DNA of 64,000 nt from Brachypterus glaber (lineage: Eukaryota; Arthropoda; Insecta; Coleoptera; Kateretidae), in assembly GCA_958510825.1 (NCBI GenBank), contig OY294048.1:11859589-11923588 (forward strand), in the 5' to 3' direction. The position numbers and the translations under genes are program-made. Numbering within the stretch: position 1 is the first letter of the stretch; every line of letters starts with the position of its first letter. Under the pieces are notes generated by a model that was not told where the DNA came from, did not search any database, and was given only the letters and a program-made list of their open reading frames with translations. Below are positions 33,602 through 44,498 of the stretch, one piece after another.

Positions 33602-33853
33602 AAGCAAGCCAAGTGCAGTTACATCACGGTCCATGTGCCCATGTTACACGCACTTCAAAAAAGTCTTATTCCACGAGAAAAGTATGGCGTTAAATTAGTT
33701 TTCTTTTTATAGACTGCGTCAATTATTTTCTCAATTTTGTCTGGCCTATAATAACGTACAAATCTATCTATAATTATACTTTTATCCCAATAAACTTTGC
33801 ATGTCTTATTTTCTTCAACTGGATTTGGTTTCGTTTCGTGTTTATAGCTGTCT

Positions 33854-33948
33854 CAATTACTATAGACGTGCGCGCTCTCAACTTTACGCTTTAACCTTCG
33901 TAAGGCAGGATGCGAGCAAGTGAGAGGCAAAATCGTCTATAGTAATTG
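33854..33948. repeat. Inverted repeat pair
   Basis: CAATTACTATAGACG at 33854-33868 and its exact complement at 33934-33948. The 65 bp between them contain GC-richer sequence. A small MITE remnant is likely. Confidence 0.6.
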
Positions 33949-34012
33949 CGCCGGCTATATAATATCTTTTCTGATACTGATATATCATACAGTTTTAGTA
34001 TTTCTGAATAAA

Positions 34013-34478
34013 TTACATTATTGCTCTTTTGAGTAACTTCTCCAAAATTTTTGAAAAAGTAACTTATAATAGACTTTATGATATTTTTGGACAGGAATGA
34101 CCTGTTAACTTCCAGACAGCATGGTTTTCGACGTAATCGATCAACAGAAAGTTTCGGTCCGAAACTGTCTCGATTGAATTTGTGCAGCATTTGTATGATA
34201 GTCTTGATAGGGGAGAGTATGTAGTTATTATTCTTTTTGATCTCACAAAAGCGTTTGATACTGTAGATAGTTCTTTTATGTCGAATAAGCTTCATCAGTT
34301 GGGTATTAGGGACAATATTAACAAACTATTGCTTTCATTTTTTAAATCTGGTAGATTTAGAGTCAAAATTTTTAAAATTATTTAAAAATAGTACTGGCAC
34401 ACACCAAGGTAGTGTTTTGGGCCCATTATTATTTTTACTCTTTATAAACGACCTTCCCTTATTTATACTGGAAGGTAT
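34013..34478 (+). pseudogene. Non-LTR retrotransposon reverse transcriptase fragment
   Basis: Plus-strand remnant of a LINE reverse transcriptase in several frames. In order: ISLLSNFSKIFEKV (from the usual RPISLL..FSKIFEK), LLTSRQHGFRRNRST, then IILFDLTKAFDTVD (catalytic motif A), LHQLGIRDN, and after a frame change GTHQGSVLGPLLFLLF and INDLP (motif B). The motif C YADD region is missing. At least two frameshifts and stops make it non-functional. Opposite strand to ADAMTS within its intron. Jockey/CR1-like from motif wording only. Confidence 0.85.
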
Positions 34479-34974
34479 ACTTTTCATGTTCATGCAACTT
34501 GCAATTAAAAAATAGAACGTTTTCCCTAATTTTTCTTTTATTCTGAAAATGTAATCTGACTTGTCACATCTATTTTTATAATAAATATATTATATTCTAT
34601 TATTATTATTACAATATTAAGAGTTAAACTTAAAAAATCTAAATGAACTCAATTTCATCATTTGGGTTAAAAATTGAACTAAACTAGGCAAGAGTAACAA
34701 CTTTCGGATTCGTACTTTATATCCTACTAAATAGAGTTTGTTTTGTTTTGGAGAAGAAGAAGTTTTGGCGGTTAGGATTGTTTATATGCTTTTATAGTGT
34801 AACAGTGTTATATACTATAAGTAATACCATCTAAACTGAAAAAAAGGCCCAAAAAAATTGAAAAAGGCCAAAAAAAAGTAGTAGTATTTCAATTTTAATT
34901 TTTTTTTTTTTTTTTAGGTTATGTAGTTCTGCCAGTGAAAAGTTTAAAAACCGTAGACAAATGCGTTTACATAC

Positions 34975-35029
34975 CGATGCAAACTGTGATGACGTGCATC
35001 TCGTCCCGGTTATGTTCGAGGGCTCCGTT
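34975..35029 (-). CDS. Possible ADAMTS cassette exon, 55 nt
   Basis: Between GACAG (AG at 35031-35030) and a GTATGT donor lies an open stretch NGALEHNRDEMHVITVCI plus one base. Entered in phase 0 from ACDGL of exon 35487-35120 it has no stop. Its 3n+1 length would break the frame at exon 32738-32623 unless the second, 4-nt-downstream AG of that exon is used; then the frame is restored exactly (CIGYIK). No homologue is known to me, the pyrimidine tract is weak, and an 18-codon open run can occur by chance. Confidence 0.35.
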
Positions 35030-35119
35030 CTGTCTATAATTTTTCTAGGCTTGTACAAATGTGGTAAAAATTTTACCTTAATGTTAAAGACTCAATAAAT
35101 AAAATTCTGTGGAATTTAC

Positions 35120-35487
35120 CAGTCCGTCGCAAGCAGATAAAGCGACTTTCGAGTTCCGCACATTCCTCACTCTCCCGGTATAATGGCACATCCTCGTATC
35201 CTCTAATTTTCTAAAGGTTTTATCCTGGACTTTTAAATTTGGATCCCTACGTTCAATGACCAGGTGTGGCGATAAATAATCGTGATTGGGCCAGAGTTCT
35301 ACGTGATGAAGCTTTCCATCCAAATGGAGACCATAATGGAGAGCATCGCCTACGTCTCTTATTTTCCTCGTCCGGTGGAAATCGTGATCGACGAAATGCG
35401 GGAGATTAAAGCTATGGAAGTCGCCGTCAATGGTTAGTTTGTGTGGCACTATTAAGTCAAAATTTTCTATCTCGTCCGTGTATTTTC
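35120..35487 (-). CDS. AdamTS: ADAMTS metalloprotease, propeptide exon 2
   Basis: Exon after ATTTTTTTCAG; its first two bases complete the glycine codon left open by the signal-peptide exon. It begins KYTDEIENFDLIVPHKL and contains LHLDGKLHHVELWPNHDYLS, VIERR, then MCHYTGRVRNVRNSKVALSA and CDGL. This is the classic reprolysin propeptide order (DY..V.P.., F...L.L......L.P......., C.Y.G.V......VALS.C.GL). It ends in phase 0 at GTAAAT. The propeptide keeps the enzyme latent and assists folding in the secretory pathway. 368 nt, phases consistent on both sides. Confidence 0.96.
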
Positions 35488-35571
35488 CTGAAAAAAATAT
35501 TTAATATGTATTAAAATAATAAATAAAGTAATAATAAGTAATTTATTACAGTAATAAATAAAGTAATAACA

Positions 35572-36171
35572 CAGGCCTATATAAAAAGAGTTGTCTGGGG
35601 TTCCGACTCACATATTCTTATGTATTTTGGGGTGCTAAATACGAATCTACCATAAAAAAGGCAACTTATTAGCTCATTTTTTTGCTACACTGAAAAAACG
35701 GTCTAAAATGGTGAAAATCTCATATCTCGTATTATTAGTCTGCAATTTCAGTGTAGCAAAAAAATGGGCCCACAAAGTACTCTTTTTATGACAGATTCAT
35801 GTTCAGCATCCCAAACTACATGTAGTATGCGTAAGAATAGGTGGATCTCAATCTGAGCACAGACAACTTTGTTTGTCTTTGTGGGCCTTATAAAACTTCA
35901 CAAAAAAAAGTTGTCTGTTCTGGGATTGAGGCCTACCTATTCTTATGTATTTTTAGATGCCGAATACGAATTTGTCATAAAAAATGCAACATGGGCTTAT
36001 TTTTTTTCTACACTGAAATACCCGTCTAAAATCGTAAAAATCTCATCTGCAATTTCAGTGTAGCAAAAAAATAAGCTCATAAAGTGCATTTTTTTTGACA
36101 GGCATCTCAAAATACAAAAGAATAAGTGAGTCTCAACTTCAGCACAGACAAGTTTTTTTTGTGGGCCGGTA
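35572..36171. mobile_element. Dimeric fold-back element, copy 1
   Basis: Two consecutive palindromes of about 290 bp, each running GTTGTCTG, a CTGGGATTGAG-like word, ACCTATTCTTATGTATTTT, a loop around TTTCAGTGTAGCAAAAAAAT, and back. Outer ends are CAGGCCTATATAAAA and GTGGGCCGG. The same two-palindrome arrangement recurs at 54684-55240. No real ORF. Confidence 0.65.
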
Positions 36172-36535
36172 AATTAAATATGTTGTAAATTAGACTAAAG
36201 GCAGTGATTGTAAAATACCCATTTGTTTTATAAGACGAAGAAAATGACAATCAATATAATTACTACAAATTAACTCGTATTAGAGTGCCTTTTTCTATTT
36301 TGCGACTCTTATAAGCTCATAATCACAAGCATTTTGCGTGTTAGAGGTTAGTACTTTTTTTTCTTTTGGTTTAGCAAGACTGGATAAAAGAATATCGCTT
36401 GGCGTTTGGTTTAGTTTTCTACAAAATTGAGTTTCAAGTTAATTTTTACCGTGTTAAAATTGTGGCTTGGTTACTTTCAGTGAAAAAGGGAAGAGCTGAC
36501 TATAAAAGATATCAAAATATTTTTTGTTTTATGCA

Positions 36536-36770
36536 TTTCAAACATTGGGAAAATTTTAATGCCAACCCAAAACAAATATCCCTTAATCGGTCATCAATTT
36601 AAATGTTTTTATTTAGTTTTAGAGCAAAACAGAAAAAATTGTATAAAGCACTAGTTTCATAACACGTTTTTAGCGCACTAGTACTTTAGAAAACTCGCCG
36701 CAAGCATGTAATCGTGTGTTAAAAACGGGTGTTATGAAAAAAGTACTTTTTTGCACGATCGGGTAATTTG
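36536..36770. repeat. Dispersed palindromic repeat, copy 1
   Basis: Contains TTCATAACACGTTTTTAGCG and, further on, GGTGTTATGAAA as inverted partners, plus TTAATGCCAACCCAAAACAA and GGTCATCAATTTAAATG. The reverse complement of this order is at 52700-52960. Confidence 0.6.
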
Positions 36771-37075
36771 ACGTGTTTACTAGCCTAATTATGACAGCAG
36801 TAGGTTATGTTTACAAATTGCTGATAGGTAAGTAAATTACTTACCGATCGGGAGGCGGTAAGTAAATAATAATCTAATCTTTAATTTTTAAAGCTTTAAA
36901 TTAGTTTTTATTAAAGTTAAATGTAAAATTACAATTGGAACAATAACTGTTAAACGTTATTGGACTATTTACGTTTCTTCTTCGAACGAAAGAATTATTT
37001 ATTAATAAGCCTTCAACTTTGCCTAAATCTCCAAAATAATCACCAACTGGTAAAATGCAGTTACTGCCCTTAATA

Positions 37076-37221
37076 CTTAATAGTATATTATTTACCAAGT
37101 GAGAGAAGTTTAACATTTTTGACCTGCGTCAAATTGAGGGATGAGCGCGCTAGCGCGAAGCCCGCAAGACGCGGTCTAAAATGTTAAATCTTCACTCACG
37201 TAGAAAATATAGTATTTTTTT
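37076..37221. repeat. Palindrome with CGCGCTAGCGCG centre, copy B
   Basis: Same palindrome as 27661-27805, here ahead of MITE copy B. Confidence 0.7.
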
Positions 37222-37904
37222 CACTACCAGTACAATAATTTAGCTATTTATTTATTTAACTAAAATTTAATGAAAAAGCTTATAAATTTAAAATATCACG
37301 CTGGCCGTTCGCGGCCATTAAAAAAACAAATGAATAACTTGACATTTCTGGCAGAAATTTTCTGTTGATCTGCTAAAATTATTAAGTTAGAAAGTGTTTC
37401 CGTGTTAAGTATATTAAAATATATAAAAATGGAAAGTGTAATGCAAAATGATGATTCTGGTACTCCCCCAGAAATAAGGGGACAGGCGAAAACTGTGAGG
37501 GAGAATCTATTGCCTCAAAAATCAATATATGGGGGTTGTACCTCTAGTAATCTATGATCCTTATGGTAATATATGGGTTGTATAATCTATGATTGAATAT
37601 GATGGACCAATGATTTTCACTTTTCGAAGTGTTTTTTGTAAAACATGTTTTATAGGTACTAATTTAGTTAATATTTTTTAATTTATCGTGCAATAAATAA
37701 ATTTGGTGCCTAAAGACACTAGTAAATAGCAATGTGATTTAATAATTAAGTGAAACGTCATATGCCAAAACAGCTGAATAAAAATTCATTATTAACCATG
37801 GTGCAATTTCATTATTTTTAGAACCCCTGACGTCATAGGTAGAGAAATAATATTTCTACCAATGGAAAGAACAGTAATAAAGATGTGCTTTTAGGCTGGT
37901 AGTG
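37222..37904 (+). mobile_element. CACTACCAG-end MITE, copy B
   Basis: Ends CACTACCAG and CTGGTAGTG, extended by T-runs and A-runs outside. 683 bp, nearly identical to 62430-63116 in the opposite orientation. Carries a short open frame at 37429-37557 that is also present in copy C. Confidence 0.75.
37429..37557 (+). CDS. Short conserved ORF inside MITE copy B (42 aa)
   Basis: Starts MESVMQNDDSGTPPEIRG, then QAKTVRENLLPQKS and ends CTSSNL. In copy C (62905-62777, minus) the frame is intact with only changes near the start (MECEMQ). The LLPQKS word recalls the opening of tyrosine-recombinase-like (Crypton-type) transposon proteins, which would make this the first exon or N-terminal remnant of the parent element. 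That link is from memory and weak. No evidence of translation. Confidence 0.3.
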   Translation: MESVMQNDDSGTPPEIRGQAKTVRENLLPQKSIYGGCTSSNL

Positions 37905-39069
37905 AAAAAATAACTATAGTATACTATAATGTGACGTTTTCTGTCAAGAATACACATTACCCCGTATATTAATTAACAAATTAACAAATTAAATTGGAAT
38001 TCGTTTCCTTTGAAATGCAAATCTCCGGGTCGTAAAATACAGAAAATTTTTGCATAAATAAGTTTCTGTTATTAATTATCTGCAATTTATTATACTCTTT
38101 ACAGGACTACGTGCTAGAAGAGTACTTTACGATAGTTTTCAAAATCGTTAAAAAATATCATGGCTCACGACGCACTATGTGCCCAAACGGGAAAAAAGTG
38201 TTTTTAATTATTTTTTTTATAAAATTAATTTTTGGAAGAAGTGTTTTGCTAAATAAGCCATTTTTTGTAAAATAGGGTGTTCCAAAGAAATACTATACAG
38301 GGTGTCGCAGTTTTCTTAAGATCTTAAAAAAATCTGCTTTACCTTTAATTCTTTTTGCATTGACGTTAATTAAACATACTGAACTGTAAATAAGTAAAGT
38401 AAACTACTATTTTTTTTTAAATTTATGTAAAAAATAATTTATTGATATTTTTCAAAAAATACTTCCGGCGATTTTCGACACCTAATATTAAAACAACCAG
38501 TTGGGAATCTAAATACAATTACTATTATACAGGATGTCTCAACGAAGCCGACTCGGTCGATATATAGTAAACTATTCACTTTAGAGAAAAAATTTAAAGC
38601 AAAAAGTTGTATGGTTTTGAAAAAGGCACATTCTAAAAATATTTTGAAATATACAGGAAAGGTCCTCCTAGGGTGGGTAACATCTGACTTAATTTTTTTT
38701 AATGGAATGGTATATTTTTTATTATGTCATCTTACTTGTCATAGAAATTACTTTATTTAAATGTCATATTATATGTGTCTATTGTTTATAGTTTTTGAAA
38801 TATATATATTTTTTTTGAGAAAAAATTCATTTTTATTGATGAGATAAAACCTGCTTCAATTTATTTACTTTTTGTCAACAAATTATTAAAATTTTGCAAG
38901 AAATAGGTGCGCCTGATAAGAACATTTTAATTTAATTTTCTGTTTTATATTTTTTATCGATATAAATACTGATTGAGGCGAAATTGTTCAAATTATTAAT
39001 ACTATCAATAAAATTACATTGATTTTGCACCAATGTACGTTTTAGATTGTGACAATAAAATTTTTATTA

Positions 39070-39174
39070 TATCAATGCTTAAAATTGGTTGTCTTAATGT
39101 AAAATTTATTTAATAAAAAAAATCGTTGTTATAATAAATTTATTTATAAAGGCAAAGAATTTTAAGCATTGATA
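39070..39174. repeat. Inverted repeat pair
   Basis: TATCAATGCTTAAAATT at 39070-39086 and its exact complement at 39158-39174; TTTTGCACC near 39025 and GGTGCAAAA near 39191 extend the symmetry. A small fold-back of about 200 bp. Confidence 0.5.
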
Positions 39175-40328
39175 CAATAAAATATTCATCGGTGCAAAAT
39201 TATTTTCAGTGAATAAAATATAGAAATGAACCCACATATTTGTTAGAATTATTTTTGTTAACGTTTTAAATTAATTGGAGGCCAAGAATTTTGGCGATGT
39301 GTGTACAGTTAAATCTGAAAAAAAAAAACAATATTGAAAATTTAGTTGCGTAAATTCAATAATTACAATACAAACAAAGCCGTTGTCATGTTGACAATAT
39401 TTGTCAAAATTACTTATAATAATTATAAAGTAATTAGAAATGCGTTAAGATATGTTAAGAAATCTCAAACTATTAGTATATTGGAAGTAGGATGTAAGGA
39501 AGTAATTGTGGCTAGTAATCTCTATAGAGACTTTAATTGTGGCAAGGTTATTTAATGTTTTGGAGAGTTGTGTTAATATCATAGAAAAAAGAATAATGGT
39601 TAAGATTGAAGAAAAAATATATGGGGGAGGAAATGGAAATACAGGATGAAAATTTACTTAATTATTTGAGAGAATACCATTTACAAGAAGCGGTGCATGC
39701 TATAAACAATACAAATTTTCCTGGGTCAAAAACCCGTCCCCGCATCGATAGTTCCAAGATTAAAAAAGCGAAAACAAACCTCCGAAAAAACCTTTTTTTA
39801 AACGAAAATCATAATTTTCATAAATTATATGTTTGATTAGTAGAGTTCAAATTGATTTGATTAAATATTCTAAATGTTTTTTCAGTTTATTATTTATTAT
39901 TATTTTTTTAATATTCGACATTATTCGCATGCATTTTCTGTAATAAACTTTGAAAAAACTGACAATTAATTGTCAAATTAATCTAACCTATTTCTTAAAA
40001 TCTTACTTAAACTATAAAATAATTAGTAAAATTGACATTTTAGCATATTTAAATCTTTTTTGTGGGTCCAACTGTACTATATGCACTGAGAAAAGTATAC
40101 TGTGAAATGTGAAGCATTACATTTCTTCATGGCTTCACCCGCAATTTATTATCTTAATGGTGGTCTTAATTTTGCTCGGAATAATACGTCTCGTATTGTT
40201 ATTAAAATCGCTGAATAATAAAATCTACCACGCCTCTAAATAAAGCCATGTATGTACATATTTTATTTCTACCTTATTGCATTAACTAGTAAAATAATTA
40301 AAAGATTTTTTTTTAATTTAAAATCCAT

Positions 40329-41697
40329 AAAGAACCTGGCACACATATAGGGGGGTTCCTGGGCCTCAGTCAACACGGAAAAAAAAATTATAGCTAGGAG
40401 CGCTATAACACACATAACAAGCAAATTATAATCGCTTATTATATAAATACAAGGCTTTCTCTTACAATTATGGCAGTCAGTGTAAAAATTTATATGAAAT
40501 ACTTTAATTGTTTAGTGAATAATAAAATATAACAAATAGTATGGCATTTATAGCTTAAATAGATTTAATTATTGTCCGTGCTAATAATTTTTATAATATA
40601 ATAAAATTTCTGTAAATTTATAATAGTGCCTGTAATAAATATAATCGTGTCTGTAATATATATAATCGTTTCCAATTTATTTTTAACATTATTAGTTATT
40701 GTATCCCTTATAATCTATAGCTTAAATCACTATAATTTGCCACTGTTACCAAATATCTTATAATGTATAGCGCAGAGCCCACTAATTTCTTTCCGTGAAA
40801 CTGCCTCAAATTTTGATATTTTGTAATTTCGGGGGAAAAGATTAAATTAGGAAAATTGCAGCCAAAGTAAATGACCAGTTTCGGAGAAAAAAGCTTTTAA
40901 AAATCTAATTTTATAACAGATTTTTTGACGTATATCAGGTTATTTTTTACTTACGTAAATATTAACTTAATTAGCCGTTTTAAGTTTATTATACTCTATT
41001 AATTAAAGAACAGGCAAGATAAATATTACATAAAAGGCTTTATTATCATTTACTTACATGTGGTTCTATAAAAATTTTAAAACTTTGTGAAACTTCCACA
41101 TGCTGGCATTTTCCACGTGTTTGCTAATTATCTGCATATTTTCTGTTAGATTTTTGCTTGATTATGTTAAAACATGGTTTGGTACATCGACAAATATTTT
41201 ATAATTATATATTTTAGATTTTCTTGATATAGTTTTCCAAAAATACGTCTGAGGCTTGACAAATCTGTCATCATATTTTCATAGGTAAAATGTGTCATTT
41301 AGGTTGCATAGGAACAACTTTTAATAAATATTTCTAAAGGGTCCACTAATGAATTACGCTACACAAAAAGATAAATACTGAGAAGAGATTTAGATTTTTT
41401 AACACCTTCGCTGCTGAAAATTGATGCTGTATCGATCCAAGTACTGGTGCACTTATATATTTAACAGATAACAACCTTTTACCCAATAAACAATTGTCCA
41501 GCGGCCGACGAGCGGTAATGTGATGGCACATTATCATCACTTTTTGATGTCAGCCCGGCGTTGGGACAACGTCTGATCTGGTCGGCAAAATGATGGCAAA
41601 TGACAAAAGTCCAAACCCCCGAAATTACAAAATATCAAAATTCGAGGCAGTTTGACTGAGGCCCAGGAACCCCCCTATATGTGTGCCAGGTTCTTTT
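40329..41697. mobile_element. Long-TIR element (about 83-bp arms) with nested insertion
   Basis: The left arm is AAGAACCTGGCACACATATA then GGGGGGTTCCTGGGCCTCAG and TCAA, interrupted by an inserted 424-bp element, and then continues AAACTGCCTCAAATTTTGAT to TTTCGGGGG at 40835. The right arm (41616-41697) is the uninterrupted complement. No transposase; superfamily unknown. Confidence 0.75.
40374..40797. mobile_element. Nested small TIR element
   Basis: Ends CACGGAAA and TTTCCGTG, with an AT-rich body containing repeated TATAATTTGC, TATAATCG and TATAGC words. The uninterrupted right arm of the host element (CAGTTTGACTGAG) shows the empty site, so the insertion duplicated at most AA. Confidence 0.7.
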
Positions 41698-42271
41698 AAA
41701 TACAAAGCTGATATTTTTGTATTTATGCCTAAACTGTTGTAATAATATTTTCCCCGTGTCATGGATATAAAGCAAATGAAAGTGTGATGAAATATTTTTT
41801 CCACGACCATACCTACCAGAAAATCGCCTTAGCTACAGATACGCCGTAGATTTTACGCCTGGATAGTATACAGTACCTTTGGGACATTCAGTTTAAGCGC
41901 TGAATCCGAGCGAAGAAGTTGGTATATTGCTTAGTGATTTTTTACGTGTTTATTTAAAATTTGGCGCCGTAAATAAGCCATGTTTTCAAGTACAAAATAA
42001 TAAAAACAATAGGGTTTATTATTATTTTTTAGAATTTTATATTTATGTCATTTGAGGGTTAATTGGGTTGCCTTAAAAACTGTTCTTTACTAATTAGATT
42101 TTTTATTCGTAAACAATGCAATTTTTATGTAACCTGTTCTTGTTTTCGGAACTACATGTATAAAAATGAGAATTATTTAAACTTAGTTATTTTTTTTTTT
42201 TTTGGCCAAAAATTTAAATAATTGACAAAATAACTTTAATTTAACATTTTATTATCCATTATTATTATTTA

Positions 42272-42285
<14 letters not shown>

Positions 42286-42342
<57 letters not shown>

Positions 42343-42343
42343 G
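42286..42343. repeat. (ATT)n microsatellite
   Basis: About 19 units; repeated with the same length at 44442-44499. Confidence 0.9.
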
Positions 42344-42500
42344 TGCGATTTATTTTCCTAAACTGAGATTTTTTTATAAATTATTATAAATTTTGGCTGT
42401 AAAAAAACATGATAACTAATATTTCTAGTAGGTACTTATACTAGATTGTATTTGTTGTCAGCCATCATATACTGTACAGAGCTGATCAATTTTTTGTAGA

Positions 42501-44127
42501 TCCGACACACCTATGCTCGGCTAGTTATGAGATTAACTAAAAGGTAAAAAAAAAACTGACCATGGATCCTAGTAGTTCAAGGCCCGGACATTATAGAACC
42601 ATTTTCATTTAAATCTCATCGGCTCGTATTTGGTAGATAATGTCAAAAGTTCATCTGCAGACTTCCTTACCATCATGAACCAATTTTCCAACTAACCAAA
42701 AGGCGATTCTTATACAGGCAACGGCGTACAAGAAGGATAAGGTGTTAAAATTAGTATAGTTTGTTTAATATTTACAAAAAATTGTATTTGGGAGTTTTAA
42801 GACTAAGGCTAAAAATGAATTTGATATTTAAAAAAAATCTATCCATAAAAAGTCCAAAAAGTCCAAATGAGATAGAACCACCCCTTTTTTATATTTTTTT
42901 ATGTAATCTGAAAAAAATTGGTAACAGAGAATTTTCGTCTAGCTGATAACAAATTTAATATTTAAAAAATTCTGTATTACGTAACGCAATGTTATCCGCT
43001 AATTTCTTGTACACCGTTGCCTGGACCTATCTGTAGTATATTCTACAAGGATTCTGAATCTGTTTGCAAAATTTAACGCTCTTCTCGTTTTTTAAAAAAA
43101 GCAGAAAACAAAACTTTAAAATCGGTTTTATGGTAAACTTAAACATGCAAAAAAAAAAATTATTAGAAGTCTTACCAAATTCTACTTAGTATTAAAGACA
43201 ACTAGAGTTCTTAATGTATCGAAATCCTTAATAACATATTTGTTAAACTTTCTGTTTTATTATTTGAGAGCGTACTCATTCAACCAGTATTTATCAAATC
43301 CAGTTATACTAATTTAACTTTGTTGATAAGTTATCTGTCACATTTTTTGACAAAAACAAATTTTATTGAAGCAGTGGTTCTCGACCAGATATGCTCGACT
43401 GTACGCAAAACTAATTTTGCCAAATATTTTGTTCAAAATAAACTCTTATGCCAATAATTAAAAAAAATAGATAAAAGGTACTCGAAAGCAAAATTGTTAT
43501 TGTTAATCTAAACCTAAAAAGTTTTTAGTAAGCTGCCATAATAATTATTATTTAATTGGTATTATAATAAAAATTAAAAATTAAACCTTTTTAGAACTTC
43601 TATTTTAATAAAAAAATTCACTTGTTTAAAAAATAAAATTACTATATTTAAATTTAATAAACTATGGGAAACATAATATACTTTAAACTAGAATATTGGA
43701 CTGTTACCAATGTTTGTATTATAAATTACGGAAGTTTAGGTCTTCTAGGTGTCTTTAATACTGCATAGAAGATGGTTTGATATTTAATATATTTTTTACG
43801 AGTACCCAAAGTTACCCTTAAACGAATTTTGACGTTCGGGTTTTGCTTTTTTCTCAAAAATAGAAAGAGATAATCAAAATTTTCAAACGGATTTAGAATC
43901 CTTGTAAAATATACCATATACTATATACCTTTTGGTTAGTTAGAAAATTGGTTCATGATGGTGAGGAAGTCTGCAGATGAACTTTTGACATTCTCTACCA
44001 AATACGAGCTGACGAGATTTAAGTGCAAATGGTTCTATAATGTCCGGACCTTAAACTACCAGGATCCATGGTCAGTTTTTTTACCTTTTAGTTAATCTCA
44101 TAACTAACCGAGCATAGTTGTGCGGGA
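42501..44127. mobile_element. Long-TIR element (about 215-bp arms), in duplication copy 1
   Basis: The left arm starts TCCGACACACCTATGCTCGG and runs to CCAACTAACCAAAAGG. The right arm (about 43925-44127) is its complement with scattered changes and ends GAGCATAGTTGTGCGGGA. An inner inverted pair, CAGGCAACGGCGTACAAGAA near 42715 and its complement near 43000-43020, marks a second, smaller element. No transposase frame. The same element sits at 44657-46283 in the second duplication copy. Confidence 0.7.
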
Positions 44128-44386
44128 TTGTAGTTGCAATCCCGGTAATCTTGGGATTTAAATTTTGACACCCGAATCAAAACCCTAAATTAAAGCTATC
44201 TGGTTTCCTATTTATGTACGATAGCTCTGAAAATAAATTTTTGTGAACTCACAAAAAGCAATCTTTATAGCATACGAGAACAGCTTTTTATTTGCAAACA
44301 TAAATACCAAGGCATTACATTTTAATTTTAAAATTAATGATAACATGTTTTTTAGCTTATTTTGGTAGTTTTGTTTATTACTCCAT

Positions 44387-44427
44387 TAACTTTAATTTAA
44401 CATTTTATTATCCATTATTATTATTTA

Positions 44428-44498
<71 letters not shown>

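Larger units (their letters stand above)
32739..35119 (-). other. ADAMTS intron, about 2.4 kb
   Basis: Contains a fold-back (32825-33400), two small hairpins (33549-33601, 33854-33948), a plus-strand LINE reverse-transcriptase fragment (34013-34478) and a possible cassette exon (34975-35029). Confidence 0.8.
42231..44383. repeat. 2153-bp tandem duplication, copy 1
   Basis: From TAACTTTAATTTAACATTTT to TTTGTTTATTACTC. The same sequence follows at 44387-46539 after 3 bp (offset 2156). All the stretches I compared, including the ATT microsatellite length, are identical. It contains a long-TIR element (42501-44127). No gene; the short frames in it (such as 42761-42946) occur twice and look like chance frames. 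Confidence 0.85.

Noticed and set aside
39346..39836. Two adjacent plus-strand frames of 69 and 76 codons
   Set aside because: No family resemblance, no conserved copy, no splice or context support.
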